From assembly GCA_002703245.1 (NCBI GenBank), contig NZTV01000114.1, positions 1 to 46,811 on the forward strand: 46,811 nucleotides of DNA, given 5' to 3'. Positions within the stretch are counted from its first letter, which is position 1. Each line of letters begins with the position of its first letter. Position numbers and translations under genes: made by a program. Shown here in pieces: positions 23,553-31,935 of the stretch. The notes below the pieces were generated by a model. It was not told the origin of the DNA and made no database searches. It was given only the letters and a program-made list of their open reading frames with translations. Source of the stretch: Microbacterium sp. Lineage in GTDB: Bacteria > Actinomycetota > Actinomycetes > Actinomycetales > Microbacteriaceae.

Positions 23553-24755
23553 TCAGTCGAGCAGCCGGCGCAAGTGGGCGGCGACGACCGGGATCTCGAT
23601 GAGGAAACCGTCGTGGCCGAAGTCGCTCGTGATCACGGCGGCGCGATCGCCGTCGAGGGTGTCGCTGATGCCCGCCGCGATCCGGTGCTGGCCCTCGACC
23701 GGGAACAGACGGTCGCTGTCGATGCCGAGCACGAGGGTCTTCGCCGTGATCCGTGCCAGAGCGTCCTCGACGCCGCCGCGATCGCGACCGACGTCGTGGG
23801 AGTTCATGGCCTCGACGAGGGTGATGTAGCTGTTGGCGTCGAAGCGGCGCGTGAACTTGTTGCCGTGGAAATCGAGGTACGACTCCACCGCGAAGCGGCC
23901 GCCGTGGCCGAGCGGGCTCACCCCCGACTGCCAGGAGCGCTGGAACCGCTGGTTGAGCTCGGTCGGCGACCGATAGTTCAGCAACGCCATGCGTCGTGCG
24001 AGAGACAGGCCGCGGGTCGGCCCGTTGCCGTCGCCGGCGTCGTAGTAGTCGCCCCCGGCGAACCGCGGATCGATGCGGATGGCCTCCGACTGCGCGGAGT
24101 TGAGCGCGATCTGGTCGGCGGTGTTCACCGGAGGTGCCGCGATGACCGCGAGGCGCTCGACACGTTCGGGGTGGGTGATGCCCCACTCCAGCGCGTGCAT
24201 CCCGCCCATGGAGCCCCCCACGACCGCGGCCCAGCGCTCGATCCCCAGGTCGTCGGCGAGGCGCACCATCGCCGCGACCTGATCGCGCACGGTCAGGTAC
24301 GGGAACCGGGCCGCCCACTCGAGGCCGTTCGGGGCGATGCTCGCCGGTCCGGTGGAGCCCTGGCACCCTCCCAGCATGTTCGGGGCGATGACGAACCAGC
24401 GGTCCGTGTCGATCGCCGAACCGGGGCCGACGATGCCGTCCCACCACCCGGCCGTCGGATGCCCGGGCCCCGCGGGACCGCGAACATGGCTGTCTCCGGT
24501 GAGGGCGTGCAGGAGCAGGATCGCGTTGTCGCGGTGCGGGGTCAGCTCGCCCCACGTCTCGTACGCGAGCCGGTAGCCGGGCAGCCGGGCGCCGCCCTCC
24601 GTGTCGAACGCGCCGAAGGTCGCGAAGTGCCGGTCACCGACCGGATCGCCGTCGCGCCATGCGCCGGTGGCCGGCGGGCGCCCGAGCAGGAGACGGGCAT
24701 CGGCCTCCGTCACCGGTGCCGAGGGCACGGTGTCTTCGGAAGTCTGCCAGTCCAT
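23553..24755 (-). CDS. metX: Homoserine O-acetyltransferase
   Basis: A 400-residue alpha/beta hydrolase-fold enzyme that acetylates homoserine with acetyl-CoA in the first committed step of methionine synthesis. LLHALTGDSHV is the N-terminal oxyanion segment, GGSMGGMHALEW holds the nucleophile Ser182, LGIDSDRLFP the Asp and GHDGFL the His of the triad. The ATG at 24755 is chosen because AAGGGA lies nine bases upstream and the family begins about here. Its usual partner metY is 4.9 kb away on the same strand, separated by the ole operon. Confidence 0.94.
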   Translation of the reverse strand: MDWQTSEDTVPSAPVTEADARLLLGRPPATGAWRDGDPVGDRHFATFGAFDTEGGARLPGYRLAYETWGELTPHRDNAILLLHALTGDSHVRGPAGPGHPTAGWWDGIVGPGSAIDTDRWFVIAPNMLGGCQGSTGPASIAPNGLEWAARFPYLTVRDQVAAMVRLADDLGIERWAAVVGGSMGGMHALEWGITHPERVERLAVIAAPPVNTADQIALNSAQSEAIRIDPRFAGGDYYDAGDGNGPTRGLSLARRMALLNYRSPTELNQRFQRSWQSGVSPLGHGGRFAVESYLDFHGNKFTRRFDANSYITLVEAMNSHDVGRDRGGVEDALARITAKTLVLGIDSDRLFPVEGQHRIAAGISDTLDGDRAAVITSDFGHDGFLIEIPVVAAHLRRLLD

Positions 24756-24864
24756 CGGCGGGTCCCTTCGTTCGGCGCGGTGGCGCGGTCCTCTCACGGT
24801 ATCCGCTCCGCGCGGCACGGTCGTGCGTGTGACGACGACACCGTCATGGCGACGTGTGCACCGC

Positions 24865-24888
24865 GTACATGCCCGACCTTTCATGTAC
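24865..24888. promoter_or_regulatory. GTACATG-N10-CATGTAC inverted repeat, candidate operator for ole and/or metX
   Basis: Perfect 7-base arms (24865-24871, 24882-24888) separated by ten bases, in the metX-oleA divergent region. The repeat covers the -35 position relative to the TAAACT hexamer at 24895. The layout suits a dimeric repressor such as a TetR-type protein; none is encoded nearby. Confidence 0.5.
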
Positions 24889-24894
24889 CGGCGA

Positions 24895-24900
24895 TAAACT
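24895..24900 (+). promoter_or_regulatory. Possible oleA -10 hexamer TAAACT
   Basis: TAAACT fits TANNNT and lies just downstream of the inverted repeat. Transcription would start near 24907, leaving a leader of about 40 bases with AGGAG at 24937-24941. Confidence 0.4.
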
Positions 24901-24948
24901 TGCCCTTCGACCGATCGAGCCGCCGTGCTCGCGATGAGGAGTGTGCCG

Positions 24949-25971
24949 TTGGCTGGAAACGCGACGACCCGGTTCTCCAACGTGTCTCTCCTGTCGGTGG
25001 CCAGTGTGCTCCCGACCCGGGTGACCAGTTCCGACGACATCGAATCGCGCCTGACCCCGGCGCTGCAGCGACTGAAGTTGCGACCGGGATTGTTACGGCG
25101 CGTGGCCGGGGTGCTCGAGCGCCGCAACTGGGCGTCGGATGAGTCTTCGGATGACGCGACCATCGCCGCCGGGGAGCGCGCGCTCCGCGAAGCCGGGGTG
25201 GACGCGTCCGAGGTGGGACTGCTCATCAACACCTCGGTGAGCCGCAAGCATCTCGAACCGTCGGTCGCGGTGACGTTGCATCACGGGCTCGGCCTGCCCA
25301 GCTCCGCGGTCAACTTCGATGTCGCCAACGCGTGTCTCGGGTTCGTCAGCGGCATGAACCTCGCCGCGAGCATGATCGAGTCCGGGCAGATCCGCTACGC
25401 CATCATCGTCAACGGCGAGGACGCCGACGACATCCAGGTCAACACCATCGAACGCCTCAAGGGCGAGGGGATCGGCCGCGACGCGTTCATGAGCGAGTTC
25501 GCCTCGCTCACCCTCGGCTCCGGAGCGGCGGCCGCCGTGCTCGGGCGCGCCGACGAACATCCCGAAGGGCATCGCATCCTCGGGGGAGTCACGCGCGCCG
25601 CGACGCAGTTCCACCAGTTGTGCGTCGGGAGCGTGGACGGCATGTTCACCGATGCGAAGGCGTTGCTGCGCGGCGGCCTGGAACTGGTCGTCTCGGCGTG
25701 GAAAGAGGCCGCGCCCGATTGGAACTGGTCGTCGATGGACCGCTACATCACCCACCAGGTCTCGTCGGTGCACACCAACGCGATCGTGAAGGCCGCGAAA
25801 CTCGATCGTGCGAAGGTGCCGACCACCTTCCCCGAGTACGGAAACGTGGGCCCCGCGTCGATCCCGATCACCCTCGACAGGGAGAAGCAGAGCCTCACCC
25901 GCGGCGACCGTGTGTTGCTCATGGGCGTCGGCTCGGGCCTGAACACGGCGATGATGGAACTGTCCTGGTGA
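24949..25971 (+). CDS. oleA: OleA, long-chain acyl-CoA head-to-head condensing thiolase
   Basis: A 340-residue thiolase-superfamily enzyme that joins two fatty acyl-CoAs into a 2-alkyl-3-ketoacid, the first step of long-chain olefin biosynthesis. The catalytic triad is visible: C129 in DVANACLGFVSG, H269 in YITHQV and N299 in GNVGPAS; the spacings of 140 and 30 closely follow Xanthomonas OleA. The GEDADD and FMSEFASLTLGSGAAA segments distinguish OleA from FabH. A TTG start is chosen because AGGAG lies seven bases upstream and the product MAGNATTRF matches actinobacterial OleA starts; GTG at 24943 is too close to that site. The stop overlaps oleBC by four bases. Confidence 0.92.
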   Translation: MAGNATTRFSNVSLLSVASVLPTRVTSSDDIESRLTPALQRLKLRPGLLRRVAGVLERRNWASDESSDDATIAAGERALREAGVDASEVGLLINTSVSRKHLEPSVAVTLHHGLGLPSSAVNFDVANACLGFVSGMNLAASMIESGQIRYAIIVNGEDADDIQVNTIERLKGEGIGRDAFMSEFASLTLGSGAAAAVLGRADEHPEGHRILGGVTRAATQFHQLCVGSVDGMFTDAKALLRGGLELVVSAWKEAAPDWNWSSMDRYITHQVSSVHTNAIVKAAKLDRAKVPTTFPEYGNVGPASIPITLDREKQSLTRGDRVLLMGVGSGLNTAMMELSW

Positions 25972-28619
25972 TCTCACCGACCGAGACGGTCCTTCCGCCC
26001 GTCGCCGGACTCGACGGGCGGTTGCGTCGCACCCTCGTCGCGCCCGGGGTGCTCCACGACACCGGACGAACCCGCACGTGGCATCATCTGGACACGGGGC
26101 CCGTGCTCGCCGACCTCGGCATCACGCCGGTGGGCACGATCCTGGCCGTCCACGGCAACCCGACGTGGTCGTTCCACTGGCGTCGCATCGCCGACGCTTC
26201 GGTACGGCGTGCCGAGAGCGGTGAGCCGGCCTGGCGGGTCGTGGCGGTGGATCAGCTGGAGATGGGCTTGTCCGAGCGCACCGACCTCCCGCGCACTCTG
26301 GCGCAGCGGGTGGCGGATCTGGGCTCGTTCACCGACACGTTGGGTCTCGAGGGCCCGGTGGTCACGCTCGGCCACGACTGGGGAGGCGTGATCTCGCTGG
26401 GCTGGGCGGTCGATCATCCCGAGCTGCTGGCCGGGGTCGTCACCCTCAACACCGCCGTGCACCACCCCGAGGGCGTTCCGATCCCCTCGGCGCTGCGTGT
26501 GGCCGGTGCGCGCGGCATGCTCGCCGCCTCCACCGTGCGCACGACCGCGTTCCTGGACACGACCCTCGCCCTCGCCGAGACCCGCCTCTCCGAGGAGGTC
26601 CGCGCCGCCTACCACGCGCCGTATCGATCCGCCGATCGCCGCCGCGGGATCGGGCAGTTCGTCGCCGACATCCCGGTCGACGCGGCGCATCCCAGCCACC
26701 CGGAGCTGACGCGGATCGCGGAGGGCGTGCGCCGATTGCGGGTCCCCGCACTGATCTTGTGGGGTCCGCGAGACCCCGTCTTCCAGCAGCGATACCTCGA
26801 CGATCTCATCGAGCGGATGCCCCACGCCCAGGTGCACCGCTTCGAAGGTGCCGGGCACCTCGTCGGCGAGGACCGGCCGTACGCGGAGGCCGTGCTGGGC
26901 TGGCTCGCCCGTGTGGCCGACGCCCCCGCCGAAGGTGCCGTCGACGTCGAGACGGCCGGGCCCTCCGTCGCCGGGTTCGCCCCGATGTGGCGGCGCCTCG
27001 ACGAGCGCGCCGACGATCCCGCGATCGCCGCGATCGACATGACCGGCACGCCCGTGCTCACCGTGAGCTGGCGACAGTTGCACGAACGGGTCACCGCGCT
27101 CGCGGCGGGCCTGTCGCGGCTGGGTGTGCGGCGCGGCGACCGTGTGTCGCTCCTGGTGCAGCCCGGGCCCACCCTGACCGCCGTGGTGTACGCGTGTCTG
27201 CGCATCGGGGCGGTCGTCGTCGTCGCCGACGCCGGACTCGGTCTCGCGGGTCTTTCCCGTGCCGTGCGCGGGGCGAGCCCGCGATTCCTGATCGGAGAGA
27301 CCTCCGCTCTGACCGCGGCCCGTGCGCTGGGCTGGCCGGGCACGAAGATCTCCGTCGATCGGCTGCCCCGCATCACCCAGGCGGCTCTCGGTGTCTCCTG
27401 CGCCCTGGCCGATGTCGCCGAGGTCGGCTCCGGCGGGGGAGCGACCCCGCCGGAGCCGGGGCCGGCCGATGTCGCCGCCGTCCTGTTCACCTCGGGATCG
27501 ACCGGACCGGCCAAGGGCGTCGTGTACACCCACGGCCAGCTGGCGGCGCTGCGTGACGTGCTCGGCGGACACTTCGCCGTCGCCCCGGAGTCGGGTCTGG
27601 TGACCGGGTTCGCGCCGTTCGCCCTGCTGGGCCCGGCGCTCGGGACACGATCGGTGACTCCGGATATGGACGTGTCCGCGCCCCGCACCCTCACCGCGCG
27701 CGCGGTCGCCGACGCCGTCGCCGCCGCGGACGCGCGAATCGTCTTCCTCTCGCCCGCCGCGATCCTCAACGTCGTCGACACCGCCGGCGACCTCGGCGCA
27801 GCCGACCGAGACGCGCTCGCCCGGGTGACGACGTTCCTGTCCACCGGCGCGCCCATCGGGGCCGATCTCCTCGCCGCTGCGCAACGGGTCTTCCCGAACG
27901 CCGAGCCCCACACCCCGTACGGCATGACCGAGTGCCTGCTGGTCACCGATGTGACCTTGGAGGGTATCCGCGAAGCCGCGGAGGCCGCCGACGACGGCGT
28001 CTGTGTCGGTGTCCCGATCGAGGGCGTCCAGGTGCGTATCAGCGCTCTCGACGGTGACGGTGCGGCGACCGGCGCGCCGGCGGAGACGGCGGGTGTGCTC
28101 GGTGAGATCGTCATCTCCGCTCCGCATCTGAAGACCCGATACGACCGGCTCGCGCTGACCGACGCCGAGGCCGTGCGCGGTACGCCGACCCACGACGGGG
28201 CGTCCCGCTGGCACCGCACCGGCGACGTCGGACACCTGGATGCGCAGGGCAGGCTATGGGTGGAAGGACGACTGCCCCATGTGCTGGTCACCGAGGCGGG
28301 TCCGCTCGCGCCGGTCGGTGGGGAACAACAGCTCGAGCGCGTCGCCGGCGTGCGCCGTGCGGCCGTGGTCGGCGTCGGGCCCCACGGTCGCCGACGCCCC
28401 GTGGCGGTGGTGGAGACGATCGAGCGGGCCGCGAAACCGGGCCTGGCCGATCCCGACCTGACTGCGCGGGTCCGCGCGGATGTCGACCTTCCGCTGGCGG
28501 CGGTGCTGGTGGTCCCCGAGCTCCCCACCGACATCCGTCACAATTCCAAGATCGACCGGGTCCGCCTGTCGGAGTGGGCGGACGCGGTGTGCTCCGGTGG
28601 GAAGCCGGTGGCGCCGTGA
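25968..28619 (+). CDS. oleBC: OleBC fusion: beta-lactone decarboxylase plus beta-lactone synthetase
   Basis: An 883-residue two-enzyme protein. Residues 1 to about 315 are OleB, an alpha/beta hydrolase related to haloalkane dehalogenases: HGNPTWSFHW at 62-71, nucleophile D137 in GHDWGG, and H297 in GAGHLVGED. It decarboxylates the beta-lactone to the cis-olefin. Residues from about 335 are OleC, an ANL-superfamily (AMP-forming) enzyme: P-loop TSGSTGPAKG at about 508-517, YGMTE, and RTGDVGHLD. It uses ATP to close the beta-hydroxy acid into the beta-lactone. The C-terminal NSKIDR lysine is present. The same fusion is known from Micrococcus luteus. The GTG start overlaps the oleA stop (GTGA), and no internal stop separates the domains. 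Confidence 0.92.
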   Translation: MISPTETVLPPVAGLDGRLRRTLVAPGVLHDTGRTRTWHHLDTGPVLADLGITPVGTILAVHGNPTWSFHWRRIADASVRRAESGEPAWRVVAVDQLEMGLSERTDLPRTLAQRVADLGSFTDTLGLEGPVVTLGHDWGGVISLGWAVDHPELLAGVVTLNTAVHHPEGVPIPSALRVAGARGMLAASTVRTTAFLDTTLALAETRLSEEVRAAYHAPYRSADRRRGIGQFVADIPVDAAHPSHPELTRIAEGVRRLRVPALILWGPRDPVFQQRYLDDLIERMPHAQVHRFEGAGHLVGEDRPYAEAVLGWLARVADAPAEGAVDVETAGPSVAGFAPMWRRLDERADDPAIAAIDMTGTPVLTVSWRQLHERVTALAAGLSRLGVRRGDRVSLLVQPGPTLTAVVYACLRIGAVVVVADAGLGLAGLSRAVRGASPRFLIGETSALTAARALGWPGTKISVDRLPRITQAALGVSCALADVAEVGSGGGATPPEPGPADVAAVLFTSGSTGPAKGVVYTHGQLAALRDVLGGHFAVAPESGLVTGFAPFALLGPALGTRSVTPDMDVSAPRTLTARAVADAVAAADARIVFLSPAAILNVVDTAGDLGAADRDALARVTTFLSTGAPIGADLLAAAQRVFPNAEPHTPYGMTECLLVTDVTLEGIREAAEAADDGVCVGVPIEGVQVRISALDGDGAATGAPAETAGVLGEIVISAPHLKTRYDRLALTDAEAVRGTPTHDGASRWHRTGDVGHLDAQGRLWVEGRLPHVLVTEAGPLAPVGGEQQLERVAGVRRAAVVGVGPHGRRRPVAVVETIERAAKPGLADPDLTARVRADVDLPLAAVLVVPELPTDIRHNSKIDRVRLSEWADAVCSGGKPVAP

Positions 28620-29584
28620 CCGTCCTGGTCACCGGCGCGTCCGGGTTCCTGGGCACCGCCGTCGCGCGGGGGCTCGTCCACCGAGGGGACGACGTGCGAA
28701 CCCTGCAACGGCGACCATCCGGCGTGACGGGGGCGCAGGACCACCTCGGCTCGATCAACGAGCCCGCCCTGGTCTCCGATGCCCTCGCCGGCGTGGACAC
28801 GGTGATCCATCTTGCGGCGAAGGTCTCTCTCGCCGGTGACCCGGGCGAGTTCGAACGCATCAACATCGACGGCACCCGTGCCCTGCTGCAGGCCGCCGCG
28901 GACGCCGGTGTGACGCGTTTCGTGCACGTCTCCTCCCCGTCGGTCGCCCACGCAGGTGTCGCTCTGGCCGGTGTGGGAGCCGAACCGGCTTCGCCCGCGC
29001 AGGCGCGAGGTGAGTACGCCCGCACGAAGGCCGAGGGCGAGGTGATCGCCCTCGCCGCCGACGGCGACCGTCTTCGCGTCCTCGCGATCCGCCCGCACCT
29101 GGTATGGGGGCCGGGGGATCCGCAGCTGGTCGAGCGTATCGTCGCGCGTGCTCGAGTCGGTCGGCTTCCGCTGATCGACGGCGGTACGGCGCTGATCGAC
29201 TCGACCTACATCGACAACGCCGTCTCGGCGATCATCGCGGGTGCCGATCGGATGGACACCGCCCACGGGCGCGCATACATCGTCACCAACGGGGAACCGC
29301 GACCGGTCGGTGAGCTCATCGCGAGCATGTGCCGCGCGGCCGGGGTCGCCCCACCCGCCTGGAGTGTGCCGTCGTGGCTCGCACGTGGCGCCGGGAGCGT
29401 CGTGGAGCGCGTGTGGGCCGTCCGCCCGGGTGCGGACGAGCCGCCCATGACGCGGTTCCTGGCTGAACAGCTCTCGACGGCGCACTGGTTCGATCTCACG
29501 GAGACCCGTGCCGCCCTCGACTGGTCGCCCGAAGTCTCCCTCGACGAAGGCTTCTCGCGGCTCGCGGCCTTCTACGACCGCTAG
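28616..29584 (+). CDS. oleD: OleD, NADPH-dependent 2-alkyl-3-ketoacid reductase
   Basis: A 322-residue extended short-chain dehydrogenase. TGASGFLG at 7-14 binds the nucleotide and Y134-X3-K138 (YARTK) is the catalytic pair. The 3-beta-HSD-like features (INIDGTRALLQAA, RPHLVWGPGDP, STYIDNAVSAI) match OleD. It reduces the OleA product to the 2-alkyl-3-hydroxy acid used by OleC. The GTG start overlaps the oleBC stop (GTGA), so all three ole genes are coupled. A strong hairpin follows before metY. Confidence 0.92.
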   Translation: MTVLVTGASGFLGTAVARGLVHRGDDVRTLQRRPSGVTGAQDHLGSINEPALVSDALAGVDTVIHLAAKVSLAGDPGEFERINIDGTRALLQAAADAGVTRFVHVSSPSVAHAGVALAGVGAEPASPAQARGEYARTKAEGEVIALAADGDRLRVLAIRPHLVWGPGDPQLVERIVARARVGRLPLIDGGTALIDSTYIDNAVSAIIAGADRMDTAHGRAYIVTNGEPRPVGELIASMCRAAGVAPPAWSVPSWLARGAGSVVERVWAVRPGADEPPMTRFLAEQLSTAHWFDLTETRAALDWSPEVSLDEGFSRLAAFYDR

Positions 29585-29648
29585 TCGTCGGCGCCGGTTG
29601 GGCAGGAGGCCGGATCGGCTTCGGTGCGCGAGGTCGTGCGCAGACGAC

Positions 29649-29679
29649 GGTGCGCCCGTCCGCAGCGGACGGGCGCACC
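29649..29679. terminator. 14-bp perfect bidirectional terminator hairpin between oleD and metY
   Basis: Arms 29649-29662 and 29666-29679 are perfectly complementary with a CAG loop. It serves the ends of two convergent genes. Confidence 0.8.
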
Positions 29680-29689
29680 GGAATCACCC

Positions 29690-31012
29690 TCAGGCCCGAG
29701 CGGCCTCGGAGACGGTGCGGGCGGCGGCCAGCGCCTGTTCGAGGTCGGCCTTGAGATCTTCGACATTCTCGATGCCGAGGGACAGGCGCACCAGGCCCGG
29801 CGTGACACCGGCGGACAGCTGCTGCTCGGGGCTCAGCTGCGAGTGGGTCGTGGAGGCGGGGTGGATGACGAGCGAGCGGACATCGCCGATGTTGGCGAGG
29901 TGGCTGAACAGCTCGAGCGAGTTGACGAACTCGCGCCCCGCTTCGACGCCGCCCTTCAGCTCGAAGGAGAGCACCGCCCCGACCCCCTTGGGCGCGTACC
30001 GGTTCGCAGCGGCGTACCACGGCGAGGTCGGCAGGCCGGAGTAGTTCACCGAGGCGACGTCGGCGTGGGCATCCAGCCACTCGGCGACCTCCTGCGCGTT
30101 CTGTACGTGGCGTTCGATGCGCAGCGACAGGGTCTCGATGCCCTGGATGAGTTGCCAGGCGCTCTGGGGCGAGATGGCGGCACCGAGGTCGCGCAGCAGC
30201 TGCACGCGCGCCTTGATGATGTAGGCCAGGCCGTCGCCGACCGCCTGGGTGTAGACGGCGCCGTGGTACGAGGGGTCGGGGGTGGTCAGGCCCGGGAACT
30301 TCTCGGCGTGGTCGCTCCAGGAGAAGCTTCCGCCGTCGACGATGGTCCCGCCGATGACGGTGCCGTGGCCGCCGAGGAACTTGGTGGCCGAGTGCACGAC
30401 GATATCGGCGCCGTGCTCGAGCGGGCGGATGAGGTACGGCGTCGCGATCGTGTTGTCCACGATCAACGGCACACCGGCCTCGTGGGCGGCGTTGGCGACC
30501 CCGCGGATGTCGAGCACGTTGATCTTCGGGTTGCCGATCGTCTCGGCGAAGAACAGCTTCGTGTTCGGGCGTACGGCACGGCGCCACTCGTCGATGTCGT
30601 CCTGGTTCTCGACGAAGGTGACCTCGATGCCGAGCTTGGCGAGGCTGTACTTGAAGAGGTTGTAGGTGCCGCCGTAGATCGAACTGGACGCCACGAAGTG
30701 GTCGCCGGCCTCGGCGATGTTCAGGATGGCGAACGTCGACGCCGCCTGTCCGGACGCCAGCAGGAGCGCGCCGGTGCCGCCTTCGAGCGCGGCGATGCGC
30801 TGCTCGACGACGTCCTGGGTCGGGTTCATGATGCGCGTGTAGATGTTGCCCGGCTCGGCCAGCGAGAACAGGTTCGCGGCGTGGTCGGTGTTGTCGAACA
30901 CGTACGACGTGGTCTGGTAGATCGGCGTCGCGCGCGACTTCGTCGTCGGGTCGGGCTGTGCTCCGGAGTGGACCTGCTTGGTCTCGAAGCGCCAGTTCTC
31001 GGGTGCGGACAT
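29690..31012 (-). CDS. metY: O-acetylhomoserine sulfhydrylase
   Basis: A 440-residue Cys/Met-metabolism PLP enzyme that makes homocysteine from O-acetylhomoserine and sulfide. Visible motifs are TPIYQTTSYVF, YTRIMNPTQ, the SSSIYGGTYNLF loop, DNTIATPYLIRPLEHGAD and HSATKFLGGHG with the PLP lysine K211. The closing VRLSLGIENVEDL is family-standard. AGGAG lies seven bases before the ATG, and a good sigma-A-type promoter lies upstream. I saw no SAM riboswitch in the 137-base upstream region. It takes the product of MetX, although the ole operon lies between the two genes. Confidence 0.94.
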   Translation of the reverse strand: MSAPENWRFETKQVHSGAQPDPTTKSRATPIYQTTSYVFDNTDHAANLFSLAEPGNIYTRIMNPTQDVVEQRIAALEGGTGALLLASGQAASTFAILNIAEAGDHFVASSSIYGGTYNLFKYSLAKLGIEVTFVENQDDIDEWRRAVRPNTKLFFAETIGNPKINVLDIRGVANAAHEAGVPLIVDNTIATPYLIRPLEHGADIVVHSATKFLGGHGTVIGGTIVDGGSFSWSDHAEKFPGLTTPDPSYHGAVYTQAVGDGLAYIIKARVQLLRDLGAAISPQSAWQLIQGIETLSLRIERHVQNAQEVAEWLDAHADVASVNYSGLPTSPWYAAANRYAPKGVGAVLSFELKGGVEAGREFVNSLELFSHLANIGDVRSLVIHPASTTHSQLSPEQQLSAGVTPGLVRLSLGIENVEDLKADLEQALAAARTVSEAARA

Positions 31013-31066
31013 GACTCGCTCCTGTGGTCGTGAGGGGCTCGCGGCGGGTGTCGTGGGCCGCCTCAG

Positions 31067-31095
31067 AGACTACGGAGTGTCCGCGCGTGTGACAA
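31067..31095 (-). promoter_or_regulatory. metY promoter TTGTCA-N17-TAGTCT
   Basis: On the minus strand, -35 TTGTCA (31090-31095) and -10 TAGTCT (31067-31072) with an ideal 17-base spacer. It is the best housekeeping-type promoter in the window and gives a leader of about 48 bases with AGGAG. Confidence 0.65.
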
Positions 31096-31137
31096 CGCCG
31101 GGGAAATGTGACGTAATGTTCGGGCCCGCCGCGGCGA

Positions 31138-31143
31138 TACGGT
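31138..31143 (+). promoter_or_regulatory. -10 hexamer TACGGT for the SDR gene
   Basis: TACGGT is followed by six bases (all G) and the ATG at 31150. Confidence 0.45.
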
Positions 31144-31149
31144 GGGGGG

Positions 31150-31935
31150 ATGACCAGGCGTGCAGTGGTGACGGGTGCCAGTTCGGGGATCGGCGAGGCG
31201 ACGGCCAGAGCGTTGCGCTCGGCCGGATGGGACGTCGTGGCGGTCGCCCGACGCGCCGAGCGACTCGCGGCGCTCGAGGCGGAGATCGGCGTGACGGCGT
31301 TCGCGGCCGACCTCATGCGCGAGGCGGACATCACGGCGCTGACGTCGTTCGTGGCCGAGACCGGCCCGGTGCACGCCCTCGTCCACGTGGCAGGCGGTGC
31401 GCGCGGTACCGATCGCGTCGAAGACGGATCGCCGGAGGACTGGCGCTGGATGTTCGAGGCCAACGTGTTGTCGGCGCAGCGTCTGGTCGCGCACCTGTTG
31501 CCGTTGCTTCGCGAGGCGGCGGAGCAGGGCGGACACGCGGACACCGTCTTCGTGACCTCGACCGCGTCGCGGACCCCCTACGCCGGCGGGGGCGGGTACA
31601 ACGCGGCCAAGGCCGGCGAGTCGATGCTCGTGCAGGATCTGCGGCTCGAGCTGAACGGCGAACCCGTCCGCGTGGTCGAGATCGCGCCGGGGATGGTCTA
31701 CACCGAGGAGTTCACGCTCAACCGGCTCGGCGGTGACCGTCTGGCGACCGACCGCGTGTACGAGGGCGTCGAGAACCCGCTCGTCGCCGATGACGTCGCC
31801 GATGTCATCGCCTACGCGCTCGGCACGCCGGGCCACGTCAACCTCGACCTGATCACCATGCGTCCGGTGGCGCAGTCGGCGCAGCACCTTCTCGCCCGCG
31901 GACCCCTGCGGGTGCGTCCGTCGCGCGAGAGCTGA
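31150..31935 (+). CDS. Classical short-chain dehydrogenase/reductase, YdfG-like
   Basis: A 261-residue SDR. TGASSGIG at 8-15 binds the cofactor, ARRAERL after strand 2 favours NADPH, and the Ser-Y150-X3-K154 catalytic set appears as STAS...YNAAK. The HVAGGA segment replaces the usual NNAG motif. The LITMRPVAQS C-terminal motif (NLDLITMRPVAQ) is typical of YdfG-like serine/3-hydroxy acid dehydrogenases. Substrate is uncertain. It stops directly against the MFS gene on the other strand with no spacer. Confidence 0.85.
   Translation: MTRRAVVTGASSGIGEATARALRSAGWDVVAVARRAERLAALEAEIGVTAFAADLMREADITALTSFVAETGPVHALVHVAGGARGTDRVEDGSPEDWRWMFEANVLSAQRLVAHLLPLLREAAEQGGHADTVFVTSTASRTPYAGGGGYNAAKAGESMLVQDLRLELNGEPVRVVEIAPGMVYTEEFTLNRLGGDRLATDRVYEGVENPLVADDVADVIAYALGTPGHVNLDLITMRPVAQSAQHLLARGPLRVRPSRES

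Noticed and set aside
25974..28235. A 753-codon minus-strand frame opposite oleBC, and another opposite oleC
   Set aside because: Composition is that of an antisense shadow, no family resemblance, and oleBC retains all catalytic residues.
31013..31149. SAM riboswitch ahead of metY
   Set aside because: Only about 48 bases of leader are expected from the TTGTCA/TAGTCT promoter, and no multi-stem structure or conserved SAM-box pieces were seen.
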